Source of the DNA: Azolla caroliniana
Taxonomy: Eukaryota; Polypodiophyta
DNA length: 64,000 bases
Assembly: GCA_043228905.1 (NCBI GenBank)
Contig: JBHGNT010000008.1
Location: forward strand, 3,596,001 to 3,660,000
Direction of reading: 5' to 3'
The translations under genes and the position numbers were made by a program. The notes below the pieces were generated by a model that searched no databases, was not told the origin of the DNA, and was given only the letters and a program-made list of their open reading frames with translations. Positions 21,486-33,460 of the stretch are shown piece by piece (positions within the stretch are counted from its first letter, which is position 1; each line of letters opens with the position of its first letter).

Positions 21486-21555
21486 CTTTCGGTCCTGCGC
21501 TCCGGTTTCTCTTGACTTCACAGCTTGCTCACACTCCTTGACCCGTTCAACGAAC
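21486..21555 (-). pseudogene. Remnant of copia Q tail
   Basis: About 70 bp that continue the Q interior after the K insertion. They align with the basic-tail region of copia M just inside its 3' end (CTCTTTCGGTCCT word shared). Q is lost beyond this point. Confidence 0.6.
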
Positions 21556-22125
21556 TATATCATGGGTCCAAAATCACGTTGTTTGTATGTGTGTTCCTCC
21601 TTGGTTTCTTGTGAGTTGTGAGTTGTGAGTATATATCGACACTACGAGTATCGATCAATTCGACGAATCGTTGACATAGTTCACAAATTTCAAAACTTCC
21701 AGTTATCCGATAGATACCTAATATACCCAGCAACAACCCGAAATCTCCCATACGTGGCAGAATATTTCCAAGATGTCAACGAGCAAGCTGTACCTTTATT
21801 CATTGACAACATCTTTCGCTTCGCCCAGAATCGCGGAATCAAAAGTCTCTGCTTTCTTTTTGGCAGGTAGAATGCCGATGAAAACCGCTTCTCAGCCGTC
21901 AAGCAAGTAAGCCGTGGGTTATCAACCGCGCTCGAAGAACGGGAAAGGACAGACAACCCCTTTCCCTCGGCCTCTGTCCCATATTTTGGACGCAGGAAGC
22001 AATCTTGCGTTCCTATTTCGACGCTTCAAACGCTAGGATTGCGGTCTTTGAGTTTTTGAAATTTCCTCGTTGCTCTTTGGTTTTTAAAACTCTATTATAT
22101 ACCCTCAAAGTTTTGAAATTACAAT
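21556..22125 (+). other. Unidentified sequence with an 81-codon open frame
   Basis: A frame at 21625-21870 (includes [20 protein letters not shown] and IFRFAQNRGIKSLCFLF) ends near a GGCAG/GTAGAA donor-like site. Composition looks coding but I cannot place it in a family. The reverse strand also has an 88-codon frame (21690-21956), so the coding strand is uncertain. Confidence 0.3.
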
Positions 22126-22574
22126 GGGTACCCTCAAGGTTTCGAAATTTGTTGCTTGCAATTTAAAAAATTGTATTATGTACCCTCATGTTTATATAAT
22201 TTGTGTGTTATTTTATGAAAATTTCTCTCATGCCCTTGTCTTTGTCTTTTCCCCTCTCCTTTCTGTTTTGTCTTCCTCTCTTTCTTCATTTTTTCTCTTC
22301 TTCCTGTCTGTCGGTCCGTCTGTGTCTCCTTCTCGTCACTTTGTTCCTTTCTTCTCTTTTTGTGTCTATTGGTCTTTTCTACCTACCTATGTCAGTTTGT
22401 GCTTTCTTCTTCTTCTTCTTGTGTTTGGTATGATGTCGTTTCTACGTTTCTCTCTTTTCTTCTTCTTCTTCTTCTCTCTTCTTGTTTTCATCTGCTCTTC
22501 TTCTAGTGTTGCTTCTCATTCCTCTTCTCATTCCTCTTGTTTCTTCTCTGCGATTTCTTCTACAAATCTTCCCT

Positions 22575-22633
<59 letters not shown>

Positions 22634-22895
22634 TGTTTCTTCCACTTCTTCCTTGTTCTGTTTTGGCGTTTCGGGGTTGGGAGGAAACACGACCTTCACT
22701 CTCCCTTTGCTTGCACGTCATCTCCCTCTGCTGCTGTTGACGCCATCATTTCCGTTCGCCGGTCGTGGTTGTCCATCTCTATCCAGCCCTTCCGGTTGCT
22801 TCATCCAGCCGCGCCGGTCACTGATGTCCGGCCTGTCTGTTCTTCCTGGTTGTTTCTAGTTTTTTGTCCGGTCATTGTTGCTCCGATCGGCGCTT
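22126..22895. other. Pyrimidine-rich spacer with CT microsatellite
   Basis: Long CT/TTC-rich DNA with a (CT)n run of about 50 bp at 22577-22628. The 258-codon plus-strand frame is mostly Ser/Leu/Phe from this skew and not credible. This stretch is the target into which gypsy A inserted; it continues at 43470. Confidence 0.5.
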
Positions 22896-23392
22896 GTTAA
22901 CCATTTCTGGGGAAACACCTTCGATGAGCTCACAGGCTATCGGTGTCAAAGGATCGTGTTACGTGGAAGCCTCTTCTACACTGGGAAAAAGAAAGGAGAA
23001 CAAGGAGAGTACACGGCCTACAACCCGTTAGGCATAACGTAGCTCGATTTATGAGTACGGGGAGAATACACAGATAGAAGTTTAGAAAAAACGAAACCTA
23101 TATTAAATGCTAAAGCTCACGGTAATTCTAGTACTCGGCTCTTTGCCGGAAACAGTTCGTACAGAGCTTGCTGCTAGGATATTCCTCTCCCTAAGAATGA
23201 TCTAGATAAAATCACCCCTTGAGGTATGCATAACTCGGGTTATATAGTTTCCCTCTTGAGACAGAGCCCAGTCATCGGCTGATTGTGAGGGCTAAAACAC
23301 GGCTATTTCTAGTCTTACCTATTTCCTCACCTACTCTTCTACCTAACGGCGAGTTTACATAATATATTTATATTTCTGGCCTATGGAAAACA
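22896..23392 (-). repeat. 3' LTR of gypsy A
   Basis: Starts TGTTAACCATTTCTG on the plus strand and matches 42967-43464. A TATA-like CTATATAACCCGAG on the minus strand agrees with the element's direction. No polypurine tract is visible next to its inner end. Confidence 0.88.
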
Positions 23393-23394
23393 CC

Positions 23395-23410
23395 TGGCAC
23401 GCCCGTGGGA
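23395..23410 (+). other. PBS-like motif at the wrong end of gypsy A
   Basis: TGGCACGCCCGTGGGA follows the inner edge of the left LTR and reads on the plus strand. It resembles the PBS at the other end (TGGCACGCTCGG, minus strand). It forms the arm of a short hairpin (CCGTGGG..CCCACGG). In a minus-strand element this spot should hold the polypurine tract. Confidence 0.5.
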
Positions 23411-23520
23411 TAGAACTTTGTCCGTCGGACCCACGGTTCACAATGTGGAGGGGTAACCATGGATTTGGCAAAAACAAAACAAATTACAAAAATTGTTGGT
23501 TTATATGAGGGCTTATAGGT

Positions 23521-26442
23521 TTGTTTTATTCCGCTTCCAATATGCCGAGGATATCCACGGGGGTGTGGGGTTGGTCTGGCTACTCGGAAGGTGGGATTGG
23601 TGATGGAGGTTTTGTTGCCGAGTCGGGGATGGTTGTGTCATCATGTGCACCCTCCTCTGTTGGGACCGATTCAGGCAGGGTCGTGATTGTAGTTTGTGGC
23701 TCGAGTGGGATGTGGGGGTCTATAGGGGCATGTTCCTCCGGTCTAGCTTCCGTGGTGGGTGGCTCGGGTCCTTGCTCGTTGGTCGTGGGAGCTCTATTAA
23801 TCCCGATAGCTAGGCGTTCCTCCACGTAAGCTTCGGCTTCTAAGCGAAACACTATTAGATCGTCGTTGAATTCCTCTAAAAGTTGCTCAATGGCCGCGGT
23901 GTGGGACGCTTCTAAGGTAGGATATTCCTCAGTTAAGTCTTCACGGAGGATCTAGATGTTGGTGTCATCCATCTTGTAAAACCCTCGGCCCTCCTTCCGT
24001 CGGTTCTCGGCATCTGCGCATAGTATGTGTAGGTCCACGGCTTGGGCAGACCACTCCTGCTAGACATGGTCAAGCGTTTCTTCGATCTTCTTGGTGAATT
24101 GTTGGCGATACTTGTTGATCAGGATCTTGATTTTAGTATTGTCCATGCTGATGCTAGCTCAGTGAACTTCCACTTCCTCCCTTGCGTCCTTGGCTTCTTC
24201 TTGGCTTTTGCGGACGAGGAGCGCTAAAGTGGCTTGATTTTCTTTTTCTTTTTCGGTGATGAGCGCGATTGTCTGCTCATAATGTTTGGTGAGCTGAGCT
24301 ACAGTTTCGTCCATGTCTTGGCTCTAAGTGTCCCGATTTTGTTCTCTGGCGGCAATATGCTCCGTTTTCAACTGGTGATATGCATTGGAAATTTTTGCCC
24401 TTTGCTCTTCCGAGATCCTCCACTTCTGCATATGTTTGTTTGCCATTTCTTGTAAGGCCCTTTGATGACGTCATAATTCCTGGTTGTCTACGAATAGCTC
24501 TTGTTCCCGTTGGCTATTCCGCTCTGCTTCTTTGGAAACGCTCTTTGGCTTTAGTGATAGAGACCTCTCATTCTTGCTCTTTGAGTGCGTCTAAGCTTTT
24601 AGCGAGCATTCACTTGAGGTCAGCTTCACGACTCGCGACTTGTTCCCGTAGTTGGCCAAGAATGTTGTTGTGGTTTTGTTTTGCTAACTTGGCCAGAGCG
24701 ATCTGGGTCTTAAGCTCCTCCTGGTAGTCCCGAAGGGGAGGCCCAATCTGGGTTACCGCTTGCTAGATTTGGGGAGAGGGTTCCTTGTCTGTCTGTGTAG
24801 ATCATTCCATGACGACCGGTGATGGTAGCGTTTGCGTGGAGGCGTGGCTGGTTTGGGGGTGTGGGCTGATTTCTGCCCATGACGATGGCTCGCTTCTCTG
24901 TACCAAGTCCGTCATTGTGCTGGAATCGACCGTGGCTACCCTGGGGTGAGCGGTGTCGTCTTTGTGTGCTTCGGTACCTGCAACGCTCAAGCTCGGGTTC
25001 GGAAGAGTGGCTGGTGAGATAGCGTGACTCGGCCCAGGGAGGCTTAAGGGTAGTTGTTCTTGATGTTGTTGCTTGAATGTCGCCAGTTTCTCCTCGGCAG
25101 CTTGCCATAGCTCGATAGCCCGTTTGGCTTGCTGATGCGCCATTTTGATACGTCGGGCCATGTCCTTGGCTGCCCGAGTAGTGTGGTGCAGATTTCGATA
25201 CGCCTCGACTAAGGCCATGTTCAGATCTGGTAGTTCCATGAGGAGCGAAGCATTCTGTGCTTGCTTCTTCCGTTCTATCTTCTGTAAGGCTCGATCGTCG
25301 TGAGGTTCAATTTCTCCCATTAGAGCGTGTTGGATCATCTTTGTTTCAAAGTGCTCCTCGGCCATACGAGCGGCGACAGCTACTTGGGCGCGCGTGAGCA
25401 AATCCATTAACTCATATGTTGTGCCCAGTCAAAGTAGTGCACTGAACTCGTATGCCTCCGCGGGGAGATCTTTGTAACTGAGGACTTCCTCCTCTGATAT
25501 CTGCGTGGTTTGTCCATGCTGAATCCTACCGACTTGAAGCCATGACTCCGCTGGTACTAAGGCCGCGGAGGTTGGGCTAGCCTCTTTTGATTTTTGCAGA
25601 TGGTTGGCCTCGATTGCTGTGTTTGACTCTTGAATGATGCGGCGTCTTTTTGGTGGCTAATCCTGTGAGTCTGGGCCTGGTGGTGTTGGCTCCTCGGCTT
25701 CTTTACTCTTTTGTTGTTGTATGCCCGAGTGTTACTGGCTTGTGGGCCGTGGGCTTGGTTGTGGAGAGGGCATTGATGTCCTTGGCGTTTTCTGGCATAT
25801 GGTGACATCCGCAGTGATGGGCTCCTCGGCCTCGTCCCATTTGACACGAGTCGCTCTTAACGCCCGTTGTTTCTGTGTTTTTGGTAGGGGTGGTGTCGAG
25901 GCAGAAGTAGGGTTCCGGACGGCCGAGGGAGGTGGAGAAGGCGAGGGGTCTTCCCATTCTTCCTAGGTTAACGCCAAAGTCTTCTCCCGTTGTTTTCTTG
26001 GTCGTGGGGGGGAGGTCAGGATGCGACAAGGGGAAACCGAAGGAGGTGGGTAGAGGACTGTGAGGAAGTGATTAATCACATGCAACAAGCGCTTACCGGT
26101 TTCAAAAGATTTGAGCGCCGCATGGACTCCTTCATTGGTGATGATTCCCCAATCGATTTTGTTGCCTTCATACGCCCGGATGATGATGGCGGCTTTGTTC
26201 TGTGGCATACTCGTGGGATTTGTATGCACAAAGGCATATTCCATCAAAATCCGAGCGATCTCCCAAAAGCTTTGTTTGGCCCTCCATAAGTGTAGTAAGC
26301 TTTACCCGACATCGAATACATCCCAAAATATTCCTTGATGATTGACTCGGGAGGGATTTTGACCTCATGGTCTCCGCCCCGCGCAAGGTCCAAAGCCGCT
26401 TGAATCATGTTGTTGGATACCGTGTCAGGGTGGATTCTGCGT
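23521..26442 (-). pseudogene. Extra ORF of gypsy A, main part
   Basis: Continues the frame begun at 36012. Near the B junction: IPPESIIKEYFGMYSMSGKA; then, after a frameshift near 26250, a stretch with MEYAFVHTNPTSMPQ and NKIDWGIITNEGVHAAL (25963-26247). A Pro/Ser-rich part follows, then a long helical, coiled-coil-like region (24802-25407; RALQKIERKKQAQN, AYRNLHHTTRAAKDMARR). The tail (23580-23852) is rich in Pro, Glu and Thr. Several frameshifts and stops. It lies on the same strand as pol, between integrase and the 3' LTR. I do not recognise the domain. Confidence 0.55.
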
Positions 26443-27112
26443 TGTCGTGTTACTACGCTTTCACGGGTGAAATGAGACGGAACCGCGGGGGCCCTGAACC
26501 AAGGAGCGTGAGACAGGAGAGAGAGAGAGAGAGAGAAAGAAAGAGTTTTGCTGAACACAATGAAAGAGAGAGAGAGAGAGAAAACAGAACAATTCGATTA
26601 TAACACCAATAACGATTACAACTGGCACACCGGCAATGGACCCAACACAGGAGTCCACACAGGCACACACACAGATGTCACACGCCAAACACAAAAACGC
26701 GAAGGGAGAGCCTCTGTTGGAAGCGCACGGGCTGTCCACGAAGCAGAGGCTACGATCTCCAAAACCCGCAAAGAATGAAAACCGAAGGAGGAGAGAGAGA
26801 GCTCGGTACACAGTTCGGCAGCACTTTGTCCTCGCTAACGCATGATAACTTGTTCTTCCTTCTCTTCTTCCTTATATAGGTCATTGGGGAGAGACCGTTC
26901 TCCTTCAGTCACAGTCACATTACTTTACTCTCTGTCCCTTCGGAGAGAGATACGCATCGATTTCGTAATAAATATGTCACGCCTAGTATATTTACATCAG
27001 CAGCCCTACACATAATTATGTACAAGTTATCAATTCACACGCCCACACATGGAAGGGCCGGTTCGCGCATGTTTTCTCTCGTTTCCTCATCGGGACAGTT
27101 TTCTCCACGACA
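26443..27112 (-). repeat. 3' LTR of gypsy B
   Basis: Plus-strand start TGTCGTGTTACTACG, end TTCTCCACGACA. Contains GA-rich tracts near 26520 and 26570. The minus-strand polypurine tract AGTGGGGGTGGA lies just inside (27113-27125). Confidence 0.88.
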
Positions 27113-27185
27113 TCCACCCCCACTAAACCGCGCGTCCACCGGTACGCGCTAGATACAATACTGGTCGGAGAAAACTAGCCCGCCT

Positions 27186-28007
27186 TCACCCGTCGCTGCC
27201 CGGATCCTCGTATGTTTCGAGCCAGTCGTCGTCGTCGGTCGTGCGTTCCGGGTCTGGCTCTTCCTCTTGCCGTTTCTTGAATACCTTGACCCTTTTCCTT
27301 GCCACCGGCACCGCCATCCGTGTCCCGTCGAGCTCCGCGAAATGATACGTGTCGTTGTCGTTCGCACTTGTTATCGTATAGGGCCCGAACCAACTCCTCG
27401 CAAACTTATGCACCGCCTTGTGCTGATTGTCGAGGCTGTTATCGTACATTAGCACGCAGTCACCTTCCTCGATCTTCCTCGGCCTCAATCGGTGAGTACG
27501 GTCGAACCGACCTTTGTTCCTTTCTCGTGTTGTACGCAGCCTTTCCTTCGCCTGCTCCACGTCTTCCGGTCTTCGCTTGAGTTGCCAGATCCTCGCTACC
27601 AGCAACTCTTCCCGACTCATCTCGTCCTTCTAGTCCATTGCGGCCCACGAAGTGATCGTTTTCTCCGCCAGCATGATTGGCTTTTGCCCGTACATCAGCT
27701 CCGTTGGCATGAACCCCATCACCGAACTGTGCGTAGTTCGATCCGTCCATAGTGCGTAAGGAAGAAGCCACAGCCAATTCCTGACCTGTCCTTCCCATGC
27801 ACGTATTAACGCCTTCACAATGGGCCCATGACCACGCTCTACCTTCCCGTTAGCCTCTGGATTGTATGTCGTGGTGAGCGACAGTTTAACCCCTAGCCGG
27901 TCAAACAGCTCCTCAGCTTCCTGCACGTCTAGCTCTCCCCGATCCGCTACGATCTTCCCAACGCACCCGTACCGGCATATCATATCTTCTATTAGAAACC
28001 AACACAC
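27186..28007 (-). pseudogene. pol: Integrase C-terminal half of gypsy B
   Basis: 27630-28007 holds the end of the core: VADRGELDVQEAEELF (second catalytic Asp), then YNPEANGKVERGH with the catalytic Glu, and the LLPYALW.DR..HSS helix. 27186-27620 holds the GPY/F-type C-terminal region (RFDRTHRLRPRKIEEGDCVL, FGPYTI) and an acidic end (TTDDDDWLE). The two frames are separated by one stop near 27625. The first core Asp and the zinc domain are deleted. Confidence 0.87.
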
Positions 28008-29592
28008 GGTTCCGCGGAGAGCCGTTTGCGCTTCACCAAGTCCACAATGGAGTCGTGGAACTCCTTTTTGGCGATTCCAAGCACCTCCCTCAGCGACAGC
28101 TCCACCTTGTTGTCGAGGATTCGCTCTTCGAGGACCTTCCGCAGGTCCGTCGTTCTTCCTATCTCGGTGCTCAGCTAGTACCCGGCAAGCTTGGCCTTGT
28201 CCGGTATGCCAGAAATTCCGGCGTCACTATTTTTCGGGCCGAACCAGGTGTCGTACCGCTACGAGGGACCGGCCCCTCTAGCCTTTCCCACGCGCTTGTC
28301 TTCCACCAGAACCTTGTAGTTCTGGCATGGAGCTTCTACGAAGCCAGACTTTTCTTCGACCGGGTCGTCCCACCCGGTGACTTCTCGGATCCACTGCTCC
28401 GCATGGTCCGCTTCTTCCTTCTTTAACCGGATTCCGGAGAGGCCTTCCAGCACTAGTGGCCAGAACCCAGAGTGGCTTGCCTTCTGTCCTTCGTTGCCCC
28501 CGACCCAGATTCCTGCCGACGCCGCATAATTCACGGCCTTAGTGTGTCGTGCGGCGGCCTCTTCCATCAGCCTCTTCATTCCACCACGCCCGGTATTCAC
28601 TTCCAAGGCTCTCCGAGTCTCACTGGAATGCACCTGGCCACCCCAGAGGTACACTGTGTTAGTTCCAGGGCATGGCCGAATGCGTCGCACCATATGCATC
28701 GTTGCCCTGCCGGTGACCTTCGGTCACGAGACTGGTCGCCGATGTCCCGTCGTGCCTGCGCGATCTGGAGGTCGCGCACCATTTGTGTCAATTCTTCTAG
28801 CGCCGCCCCTCCGGAGGGACCTTTGACCACGTTGCTTGACACCAACCCCGTCTCAAGCCAATTTCGGGTTTCTTCTTTTCGTGCAGGCGAAGACTCCTCG
28901 AACTGCCTTGCCGGGACGAGCCTTGCTGCCAACGACCCTTCATCACTCCATTCCCGTCGTTTATCGAAATGGCTGCAGACTCCTTTAACCCCGGCCCAGT
29001 CAGTCGTGAGCCCTTCATCAATCTCTAGAGGAGACCTACCTTCTCTCTGTCCAATGCGTCAACAGTTTTGAAGAACAGCAATACACGGCTCGTATCCAGC
29101 ACGGTCCGGTCTAACGCCGACAACTACGCGAACCGCGTTTCGAAATCCCGAAGGAGCGCCAATGTGCTCCTCCCCTTTCCAAGTCTTTCGACCCATGCCA
29201 TGAAGTCCCGCTTCAACAGTCGAAGCGAGTCGTCGAACCCATACTTTTCGAGGAGCCGCTCCCCGAAGGCCTCCCATGTCCGGCATCCGGCCAGCACCTC
29301 GAGCACCTCTGCATGGATGCTCGGCGTCACCACTCAAGGGAATCCGGACAGCTGTCTATCTTCAAGGATGTCCCTCATGATCATCTCGGCCCGATAGGCC
29401 TCCAAATAGCTCGTGGCGTTCTTACCACCGAATCGTCCTATGATGCTGACGATCGATTCTATGGCTCTATCGAGGGTACATGTTCCCTCACGAGCGCTCA
29501 CTAGCCGGTCAACGGCTACTACCATAGCTTCAGCAAGCTCAGATCCCCTCATCTTCAACTCCTTTGCCGCCTCCTTCACATCGGGTTCACCA
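28008..29592 (-). pseudogene. gag: gag to gag-protease junction of gypsy B
   Basis: Starts near 29579, inside the PBS-adjacent sequence. Capsid-like helices at 29334-29579 and 29124-29333 (RTWEAFGERLLEKYGFDD, DFMAWVERLGKGRSTLALL) resemble the gag of C. A Cys/His knuckle (CIWCDAFGH.....C) lies at about 28670-28700. Near 28030-28140 the block VELSLREVLGIAKKEFHD, usual just before the protease in this group, is followed at once by integrase, marking the deletion. Several frameshifts. Confidence 0.8.
29575..29592 (-). other. Primer-binding site of gypsy B
   Basis: TGGTGAACCCGATGTGAA on the minus strand, four bases from the 5' LTR. It is nearly identical to that of element C. Confidence 0.75.
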
Positions 29593-29596
29593 AATA

Positions 29597-30036
29597 TGTC
29601 GTGTTACTACGCTTTTGCAGGTGAAATGAGACGGGACTGCGGGTGCGCTGAACTAAGGAGTGTGAGAGAAGAGAGAGAGAGGAATTTTTGCTGAAAACAA
29701 TGAAAGAGAGAGAGATAGAAAACAGAACAATTCGATTATAACACCAATAACGATTACAACGGGCACACCGGCAACGGACCCAACACAGGAGTCCACGCAC
29801 GCCCACACACAGATGTCACACGCCAGACACAGAAACGCAAAGGGAGAGCCCCTGTTGGAAGCGCACGGGCTGTCCACGAAGCAGAGGTGACGATCTCCAA
29901 AACCTGCGGAGAATGACAACCGAAGGAGGAGAGAGATAGCTCGGTACACGGTCCGGCAGCAATTCGTCCTCGCTAACGCATGATAACCCATTCTTCCTTC
30001 TCTTCTTCCTTATATAGGTCGTTGGTGAGAGACCGT
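29597..30036 (-). repeat. 5' LTR of gypsy B, part 1
   Basis: Matches 26443-26900 and stops at the C insertion. Continues at 35390. Confidence 0.88.
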
Positions 30037-30825
30037 TGTTGCGTTTTTACACACGTGCGTGTAGAAGGGGCGGGACCACGGGGGTCTCGGACTAGAGAAG
30101 AAGGGAAGCCAAGAAGACGATTCCGGACGCGTTCCGGAGGCAACCGAGAGAGAGAGAGAGAAGAGGGAGAGCGTGTGCGCGACACCTACTCCTTTGCACA
30201 GGAAGCAAAGGGGTTGTGCTTTCGACACCACCAAGTACACCGATATGCACAAACAGACACAAATTTTTATATTACAAGGGAAATAGTACAAATCCGGCTT
30301 CGAGCCGGATCAAGGTAGGTTGCAGCCCCAGTCGACTGTCAAGCCGCCAGTCGGGGAGCTCACGGGCTATCGCGCCGAGCGGGGTCTTGCACAAGACCGA
30401 GCAGAAGCAAACCTCAAAAAGGTGTGGGGGGGATACAACCACAGCCCCGAGCCGACTACGCACAGAAGAAGAGAAACTAACCTAACAACTTGCCGTCATA
30501 ACTACTACTCGACTCCTTGAGAAGGAGAAGAAAAGAAAAGAAGAAGAACAACAAAGAATGTAGCTAACCCTAGAAAGAAAACACAAAATGATATACCCTT
30601 ACCACTCAAAATGGGCAACCCCTTCACAAGAGGCGCTCCCTTCCTTTTATAGAACAAGGAGGGAGATGCGTTACAATGTGGGATAAATCCCTTTTTACAT
30701 GGGATCCTCTGTCCTGACTTAACTCCTATTATTCACACGCTTTACAAGGGTAAGTGCACATGGTGCACACCGCCGAGTCTCCCGATATTCTTCGATTCTG
30801 CCTAGGGAAGGATTTCTCCACGACA
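30037..30825 (-). repeat. 3' LTR of element C
   Basis: Plus-strand start TGTTGCGTTTTTACACACG, end TTCTCCACGACA. The minus-strand polypurine tract AGGTGGGGGCAGG is adjacent (30826-30838). Confidence 0.88.
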
Positions 30826-30838
30826 CCTGCCCCCACCT

Positions 30839-31480
30839 AACCGCGTATCCACTAGTATACGCCAAAATAGACTCTTTGCCAGAGAAGACCGGCCCACGCT
30901 TACCCTTCGTCCTCCGAATCGTCATTCGCTTCGAACCAGTCGTCCTCGCTATCCAAGTCGCCCAGGTTCAGTTCATGCTCGTGCGCTTGCTTCTGTATAG
31001 GCCCATTCGACCTGTCAATAGGTCGTTCGCCGTGACCCCGTAGTACGCGTACTTCGTTGTTGGCCCTTTACTTAGCCGAATGCACGTTCCTCTATCCCTT
31101 TGGCCTGTGGGTGTCCTCCGCGTCTGAGGAATACCCGTAGTAGCCTGTTTGGACCCTCTTTCGTCTTGCGCCGCTGCCGCCGGGTTGAAGCCTTTCTCTT
31201 GTCGTCGTCCCCTCGCCCCCACCAGCTTGTCATCTCGGGCTTGGCTTGCCACGCTACTCGTTGTCACTCCAACTAAGCCGTCGAAATCTCCGAAGCGGGC
31301 ATGGAGGATCCTTCTCCGGCCTGTATCTTTCCCGGTTTTTGACCCGTGCAGCTCGTCGCACACCCCTTTCCGCGTTCCCGGCACCACCACGTGCATGTCG
31401 TCCTTTAGTCGTGCTCCGATTCGGCCCTCAATGGCCACTTGCACGATTCTCCTTCAACTCTAGGTGTGCCCTTCCCGGCT
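30839..31480 (-). pseudogene. pol C-terminal tail and unknown frame of element C
   Basis: 30900-30965 encodes an acidic end (SEDDWFEANDDSEDE) that parallels the end of B pol. A 158-codon minus-strand frame (30968-31444; QVAIEGRIGARLKDDMHVVV, GDFDGLVGVTTSS) precedes it in translation order, with no recognisable enzyme motif. Possibly a non-enzymatic part of the ancestral polyprotein, or repurposed filler. Confidence 0.5.
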
Positions 31481-31599
31481 TGGCACACCGCCCTTACTTG
31501 CCCTTACCGGCCCTTTCAAAAACCGTAACCGGCCGATAAGGGTTTTGCACTTAGACAGCTTCCGTCTTGCCGGCTATTGTCGATGTCGGGTTCTGTTCA

Positions 31600-33460
31600 T
31601 TGCCGCCACCATCCTTCTCTCTCGGTCTTACGTTGCCTCGTTTGCCGAAAAGCTGGAGTCTCCGGATCGGTGTGAAGATCACATAGGACCGGTCTTTGGT
31701 TCGATACTTGCCGAAATTTGGGTGTCTTTTGTGTCTTCAACGTAGTCGGGTCCCGTTTCCCACCGCCACCAACCTTCTCTCAAGGTCTCACGTTGCCACG
31801 TTGGCCGAACTGCCAAAGTCTCTGGTCTAGTGTGGGGATCCCATAGGACCGGACCTCCTTATGCTCATGACCTTGCCAGTAGGTCTGATTCGGTTCGTAG
31901 CCGCCTCGCCGGCCTGATACCTTCCTGCTCTGCTTTCCGTCGTCCGATCACGTTCACCTGCCGCCACCGTCCCTTCCTATAGGACTCACGCCGGCACTCG
32001 GGCCGACCACCAGATCGAGATGAGGATCTTTGTGGGACCTCCCCTTCTGACTTCGGTTGCCCGCCTTGCCTCCGCCACTGTTCCTTACTCTAGGTCTCAC
32101 GCAGGCTCTCGTTGCCGGCTGCCGGAGTCTCTAGAACCGGTGTGTGTAAGGTCGCAGCAGCACCGCCCTGCCTTCGTTGTCCTCCACATCGGCCTCTTCG
32201 GCTGGTCGCGTTCACCTGCCGCCACCATCCCTTCCTATAGGACTCACGCCGGCACTCGGGCCGACAGCCGGATCGGTGTGAGGATCTCCACAAACCGCCC
32301 ATCCGCAGTTCTTCGCCCTCGTCCCCTCGCCGCCACCGATCATCACTCTAGGTCTCACGTCGGCTCTCAGGCCGACGGCCCGTCGGAGTCTGTAGAACCG
32401 GTGTAAAGGATCCTCCTCGGGCTTGTCGTATCTCTGACCCTTATCCTGGGTCTTCCTTCTTTCGCAAGTTGAGAGGGTGGCTCGCTCCAGACCCTCTCCC
32501 GTGGTACCGATGTACCATGTTCCCGACCTCTTCGTAGGCCTGCTATCTTCCTCCCTTCCAAAATGGTTATCCGGAAGTCCGCTCCACCCGGTTCTCGTCT
32601 GTCATTCTCTGGATTGCCGGGTCCCGTTCTCCTGTCGCCACCGACCTCTCCTATAGGACTCATGTCGGCACTCGGGCCGACAGCCGGATCGGTGGGAGGA
32701 CTTCCGTAGGACCGGTCTTCATTCTCCACTTCATCCCTTGACTCGTCGTCGCTTTCCTTGTTGTGTTCTCGCCTCCATCTCCCATCCCTTTCGGTCTCAC
32801 GTTGCCATGTCGGCCGAACTGCCGAGTCTCTGGACAAGATGTGGGGAAACCGATTTCGTAATGTCTTCCGGCGACTAATCCAGGCCACCGACCCTTTTAG
32901 TGGTGTCGGTGGAAAGCATCCGCTCTATGATCGATCAAGCCCTCCTGGGCTTGACTCTCCAATGTCCAGAGTTTCGGCTCTGATGCCGACCTTGCCGGAC
33001 TCGTTCCGTACCCTCGATCATCTTCTTCCCGATTCCTGACCTTCGCCCGATCGGTCTTTCTCCCCATGTAAAAGAGGGTGGCTCATTCCGCACCCTCTCC
33101 CGTATCGGCACCTTCATGTCGATTCTGGCCCTGATCGAACAATCCACGACCAGATCACGCGCCACCCGTATCGGAGCGTCGCACTGTTCGGTCCTTGGTC
33201 GGGTCGTTTCTTGGTCTCTTCGTCGACCTTTTCGTGGGCCATCTCCCATCCATCTTCGTTGGCATCGTGCCAGGACTCCTCAATACTGTCATCCATCTCC
33301 TCGGTCTCACATGGATGTAAGGGCCCGAACGCCGAGTTCTCCGGAATCGGTTCCGAGGGCTCTTGTCTGCTCCCTCCTCGTATCATCTCGTCGGCGATTC
33401 TCGGTCTCACGCCACCACCTTCCTCCTCTAGGGACTCATGTGTGCACTCGGGCCCGACTG
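31600..33460 (-). repeat. Imperfect tandem repeats inside element C
   Basis: At least ten copies of a GC-rich unit marked by GG(A/T)CTCACG followed by GGC.CTCGGGCCGAC and GGTGTGAGGATC words. Alternating GGACTCACG and GGTCTCACG forms give a dimer: positions 31982, 32093, 32240 and 32351 show 111-112 bp within and 258 bp between dimers. Units around 31951-32031 and 32209-32285 are nearly identical. Frames on both strands are short, so this looks structural rather than coding. Confidence 0.8.

Noticed and set aside
22124-22900. 258-codon plus-strand open frame
   Set aside because: Made of Ser/Leu/Phe/Cys from CT- and TTC-rich DNA including a CT microsatellite; overlapping frames on the same skew are equally long.
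25990-26289. Plus-strand 99-codon frame overlapping the extra ORF of A
   Set aside because: Antisense shadow of the helical region; the minus-strand frame aligns with pol direction and with the segment across B.
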